From assembly GCA_002917075.1 (NCBI GenBank), contig NTMA01000002.1:496001-560000 (forward strand): a stretch of 64,000 nucleotides of DNA, given 5' to 3'. The DNA comes from Hawksworthiomyces lignivorus (Eukaryota > Ascomycota > Sordariomycetes > Ophiostomatales > Ophiostomataceae). Under the pieces are notes generated by a model. The model had not been told where the DNA came from, made no database searches, and was given only the letters and a program-made list of their open reading frames with translations. Of the stretch, positions 60,483-64,000 are shown in pieces. Both the position numbers and the translations under genes were made by a program. The first letter of the stretch is position 1, and every line of letters begins with the position of its first letter.

Positions 60483-62771
60483 ATGACGATAGGAGACGAA
60501 GAAAAGGCAGCAGTGCAGCCGGCTGCAGCTGCACCAGAGGCGCCCTCGGAGACACCAACGCTGTCTGGCGCAGAAGAGAAGCATATTCACGATGCTGAGA
60601 AGAAGAGCGAGGCCGAGGAGAACACCGCTGAGCTGTCGGCCGACCCCGACCCATACCAGGACCTCGAGCTTGGCCAGACCAGCGGCCCCAGCGGCCCCAG
60701 CGGCGCGCACGGCGCCGACGAAGAAGAGGCCGGCCGGAGCAGCCTGCACCACCACCGCCTCTCCGCCACCCTCTCCCGCATCGCCAGCAACGCAAGCTCT
60801 GCCGCCCGCCGCTACCACCAGGAGCACCACCAGCCGCTCGAGCACATCGCCGTGTCGCCCATACCGCTCTCGGACCTCGACAAGGGCATCGTCGGCTGGG
60901 AGTCGGCAGACGACCCAGCCATGCCCCTCAACTTCTCGTCCAAGCGCAAGTGGCTGATCATCGTCTTCCTGGCGTCCATGACCCTGATGACGCCCTTTGC
61001 CTCGTCCATCCTGGCCCCCGGCATCACCTTCATGGACGACGACTTCCACAACAACGACCTGACCACGGGCTCGCTTGCCGTCAGCATCTATCTCTTGTAG
61101 GTCAAGTTTAGGGAGGACAAACGTCCAAGCACCGGACATAGGACCACTGCCGGATTTATCCAATGCTAACCCCTCGTGCTTGTGTGCAAACAGAGGTTAT
61201 GCGGTGGGACCACTGTGTAAGTCGCATTCATGTCTAATGTCTGTTGATGCTCTTGCTTGGGCCCGACTAACACCGCCCTTCTCCAGTCCTGGCCGGTATG
61301 TCCGAGCAGTATGGTCGTCACATCGTTCTCAGCATCTCCAACGCCTTCTTCTGCGTCTGGCAGATTGGATGTGCGCTGGCTCCATCCATCGGCGCCCTGA
61401 TTGCGTTCCGTGTCTTGGCTGGCATTGGCGGCAGTGCCTGTCTGAGTCTGGGCGGTGCCTTCATCGCCGACCTGGTACGCTTTCCTGGCCTTGGCTGCTC
61501 ATTGATATGAACCACCACTCCCGCTGACATATGCTTTTCCAGTTCCCAATCGAAGAGAGAGGTCTCGCTCTATCTGTGTGGACCATCGGACCTCTGTATG
61601 ACTGACTGGCCCCTTTTGCTCGTGTCTACTGCGCCTTTTTTTTTTTTTTTTTTTGCTGACAGATGCCATACTAGCATCGGCCCGTCCGTCGGCCCCATCG
61701 TGGGCGCCTGGATCGCCCAGAGAATAGGCTGGCGCTGGGACTTCTGGATCGTGCTCATCGCCGGCGTGGTCAACACCGTCGTCATCGCCCTCTTCAGCTC
61801 CGAGACGAGCCACCTCGTCCTCATCCGCCGCAAGGTGAAGCGCCTCTCCAAAGAGCTGGGCCGCAACGACCTGCGCAGCTGCTATGACGACCCCAACAAG
61901 CCCCGGCTGAGCCCGAGAGACGCCCTGGTTCAGGGACTTGTTCGCCCGATGAAGATGCTCATCAAGTCGCCCGTGTTGCTCCTCCTCTCCATCTACATCG
62001 CCTTCGCATACGGCGTGCTCTACCTGTTGTTCAACACCATTCCCATGGTCTTCCAGGAAGGTTATGGCTGGAGCATCGGCATTACTGGCCTTGTGTACAT
62101 CCCATTGGCTCTCGGGTAAGATTTCTCCTGCGGCTCTCGTTCTTTATTCGACGTTCCGTCTTTAGGGCTGACTGTGCTGACGCGTCTCTAGATACTGCGT
62201 TGGCCTATGGGTGTTTGCGCGCTTCTCGGATCGGAGCGTCGTGCGGCTCACCAAGAACAATGACGGCGTGTACGAGCCGGAAATGCGTCTCGTCGACTGC
62301 ATTTACTATGCATGCTGTCTGCCCATTACCTTTTTCTGGTACGGCTGGGCGGCTGACAAGAAGGTCCATGTGAGTAGTCTTCCTAGTGCCCCCCTACCAG
62401 CATTTACCCGCCATGTCGCCCTTTCTCCGCCTTCGAGTCCTGCCCAGCTAATTGAATGCAAACAGTGGATTGTCCCTGTCCTGGGCCTGTTCCCCTACGG
62501 ATTCGCCGTCATCGGCATCTGGCAACCCGCGCAGGCGTTCGTCATCGACAACTACGGCCAATACGCGGCCAGCGCCACGGCCGGCTTCACAGTGCTGCGG
62601 TCGATCGTGGCGGCGTTCCTGCCGCTGGCCGGCCCAAGCATGTACAGCAGCCTCGGCGTCGGCTGGGGCAACAGCCTGCTGGGGTTCATCTGCGTCGGCC
62701 TGATCCCCGTGCCGCTCCTGATCTATCGGTATGGCGCAGTCCTGCGGAAGAAATACCCACTGAAGCTGTAA
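60483..62771 (+). CDS. MFS transporter, DHA1-type drug/polyamine:H+ antiporter
   Basis: Seven exons, 60483–61096, 61194–61216, 61287–61474, 61543–61595, 61675–62115, 62192–62369 and 62466–62771, encode 600 aa with all phases closed. Exon 2 is only 23 bases. A long hydrophilic N-terminus (about 150 residues, Ala/Glu- and His-rich) is followed by NFSSKRKWLIIVFLASMT and twelve predicted helices. Signatures are the DHA1 loop GMSEQYGRHIVL after helix 2, FRVLAGIGGSACLSLGGAFIADL, FPIEERGLALSVWTIGPLIGPSVGPIVGAWI and the helix 7 region PVLLLLSIYIAFAYGVLYLLF. It resembles fungal Tpo/Flr1-like exporters at the plasma membrane; the substrate cannot be deduced. A T-rich tract within intron 4 is the polypyrimidine run before the acceptor. 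Confidence 0.92.
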
Positions 62772-63140
62772 CAAAAGGCCACAAATAGATGGAGAGAGAA
62801 GACGATGGTAGGATAGAGTAGAGATCTTGCATTGGGCGTAATGGAATTCACTAAAAATTGGGTTTACTTTGTGTTTCACAGGAGATGGCGAGATTTTGGA
62901 TTCGCTAGCAAAAAGGCATCGAATGCGCGGAATGTGATAATAATAGATTCGTACGACAGAAATACCGAGAAAGTAAAAGCAATAGAACTAATTTTGACTT
63001 GTGAATCGCAAGACCAGGATCTATGTACGTTACATTGAAAAAAAAATCTATACAACTTTGACTCTTCGCTTCCAACCCTCTCCGCCTCATCTCTTCTTCT
63101 TGTTCGGATCGCTTTTTCGCTCAGCCCACTCTTGCCCTCC
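62772..63140. other. shared 3' region of MFS gene and hydroxyacid dehydrogenase
   Basis: About 370 bases between convergent stop codons; AT-rich, nothing else seen. Confidence 0.6.
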
Positions 63141-64000
63141 TTACAGTTTGCTCTTCGATTGCGGCGTCTGCAGCGGGTCGTAGGCCTCGCGCCCCAGGAA
63201 GTCCTCGGGCACGCCGTTGGGGTGGCTGGCGAGCGACCGCACGTCGACCAGGTCCGGGCTGAGGTCCTGGACGTTGGCGACGCCCAGCAGGCGCATGTCC
63301 ATCTCGAGCTCGTCCTTGAGCAGCTGCATGGCGCGGTCGACGCCTTCGAGGCCGTAGGCGGACATGGCGTAGAGGAAGGGGCGGCCGATGCCGACGCCCT
63401 TGGCGCCGAGGCAGAGAGCCTTGAGAACGTCGGTGGCGCGGCGCACGCCGCCGTCGATGTAGATCTCGAGGCGGTGCTCGAGGCCGCGGGCGCGCAGGAT
63501 GGGCATGGTCTCAGCGAGGACCTCGAGACTGGAGGGGGCATAGTCGAGCTGGCGACCGCCGTGGTTGGAGAGCACGACGCCGTCGACGAGCCCCGTCTCG
63601 GCGGCGCGCACAACGTCCTCGACGCGCTGGACGCCCTTGAGCACGATCGGCAGGCGCGTGACAGAGCGGAACCAGGGTAGGTCGGCCCAGCAGAGGCTGG
63701 GGTCGATAAAGCTGCTGATGGCGCGCGCAGCGCCCTGGGACTTGTCGGTGGCATGCCCCTCCTTCTTCTGCACGGCGGAACCGCCACCGTCGCTCTCGCC
63801 CAGCGCGGTCGCCTTGGCCCGCATATCCTTCTCGCGGCGGCCCAGCTGCGGCGCATCCACAGTGATGAACAGTCCACGGCAGCCGCGCTGCTCAGCGCGC
63901 TGGATAATGCGGCGCGTGACCTCGCGGTCGCGGTTCACGTACAGCTGCAGCCACTGGCAAGGGCTGCCGGGTCCTTCGCAGGCGTCCACGATCTCGTCAA
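63141..64000 (-). CDS. FMN-dependent 2-hydroxyacid dehydrogenase (L-lactate dehydrogenase/cytochrome b2 or glycolate oxidase family), partial
   Basis: The frame runs off the right edge, so only the C-terminal 285 residues are visible. A GTG near 63989 is internal, not a start. Visible parts of the FMN-dependent α-hydroxyacid oxidase fold are WLQLYVNRDREVT, FITVDAPQLGRREKDMR, LPIVLKGVQRVEDV, the catalytic SNHGGRQLD (active-site His and FMN contact), IYIDGGVRRATDVLKAL and the phosphate-binding GIGRPFLYA. These oxidise L-lactate, glycolate or related 2-hydroxy acids. The lower-complexity loop GGGSAVQKKEGHATDK replaces the protease-sensitive loop of cytochrome b2. The chain ends in SKL, a perfect type 1 peroxisomal signal, which suggests peroxisomal location rather than mitochondrial intermembrane space. 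Whether an N-terminal cytochrome b5 domain is present cannot be seen. Confidence 0.9.
   Translation of the reverse strand, partial: DEIVDACEGPGSPCQWLQLYVNRDREVTRRIIQRAEQRGCRGLFITVDAPQLGRREKDMRAKATALGESDGGGSAVQKKEGHATDKSQGAARAISSFIDPSLCWADLPWFRSVTRLPIVLKGVQRVEDVVRAAETGLVDGVVLSNHGGRQLDYAPSSLEVLAETMPILRARGLEHRLEIYIDGGVRRATDVLKALCLGAKGVGIGRPFLYAMSAYGLEGVDRAMQLLKDELEMDMRLLGVANVQDLSPDLVDVRSLASHPNGVPEDFLGREAYDPLQTPQSKSKL

Overview
This window is nuclear DNA from a filamentous ascomycete (Pezizomycotina, most likely a Sordariomycete). The evidence is short GT–AG introns with fungal branch points (CTAAC, CTGAC, TGCTAAC), GC-rich exons set in AT-rich or pyrimidine-rich intergenic DNA, and a gene set typical of such fungi: LaeA-like methyltransferases, a pisatin-demethylase-type P450, Set3, Nur1 and a Leu1-type isopropylmalate dehydratase. 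Gene density is low, about fourteen protein genes in 64 kb. No bacterial, viral or intact transposon genes were seen.

Layout. 0–8.8 kb: almost gene-free, with one tRNA-Glu(CTC). 8.8–18 kb: a membrane-anchored SH3 protein and the Vps15 regulatory kinase, both on +. 20.9–30.6 kb: an accessory-looking stretch with two paralogous LaeA-like methyltransferases facing each other tail to tail, decayed coding fragments, and a cytochrome P450. 31–46.5 kb: conserved housekeeping genes: a JmjC oxygenase, Leu1 (leucine synthesis), a long uncharacterised protein, Nur1 (nuclear rim), Vma7 (V-ATPase subunit F) and an Npc2/PG-PI transfer protein. 46.5–52.3 kb: gene-poor, holding a broken kinase-like gene. 52.3–63 kb: Set3 (PHD+SET), Alg7 (first step of N-glycan precursor synthesis) and an MFS drug:H+ antiporter-type transporter. 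The right edge carries the C-terminal part of an FMN-dependent 2-hydroxyacid dehydrogenase ending in a peroxisomal SKL signal.

Most neighbours are functionally unrelated and often convergent (JmjC/Leu1, Vma7/Npc2, Set3/Alg7, MFS/hydroxyacid dehydrogenase) or divergent (Nur1/Vma7). The only group suggesting joint function is the methyltransferase pair plus P450, which could be a small or eroded secondary-metabolism island; no backbone synthase lies in the window. Exon boundaries below were derived by hand from frame, splice consensus and family conservation.
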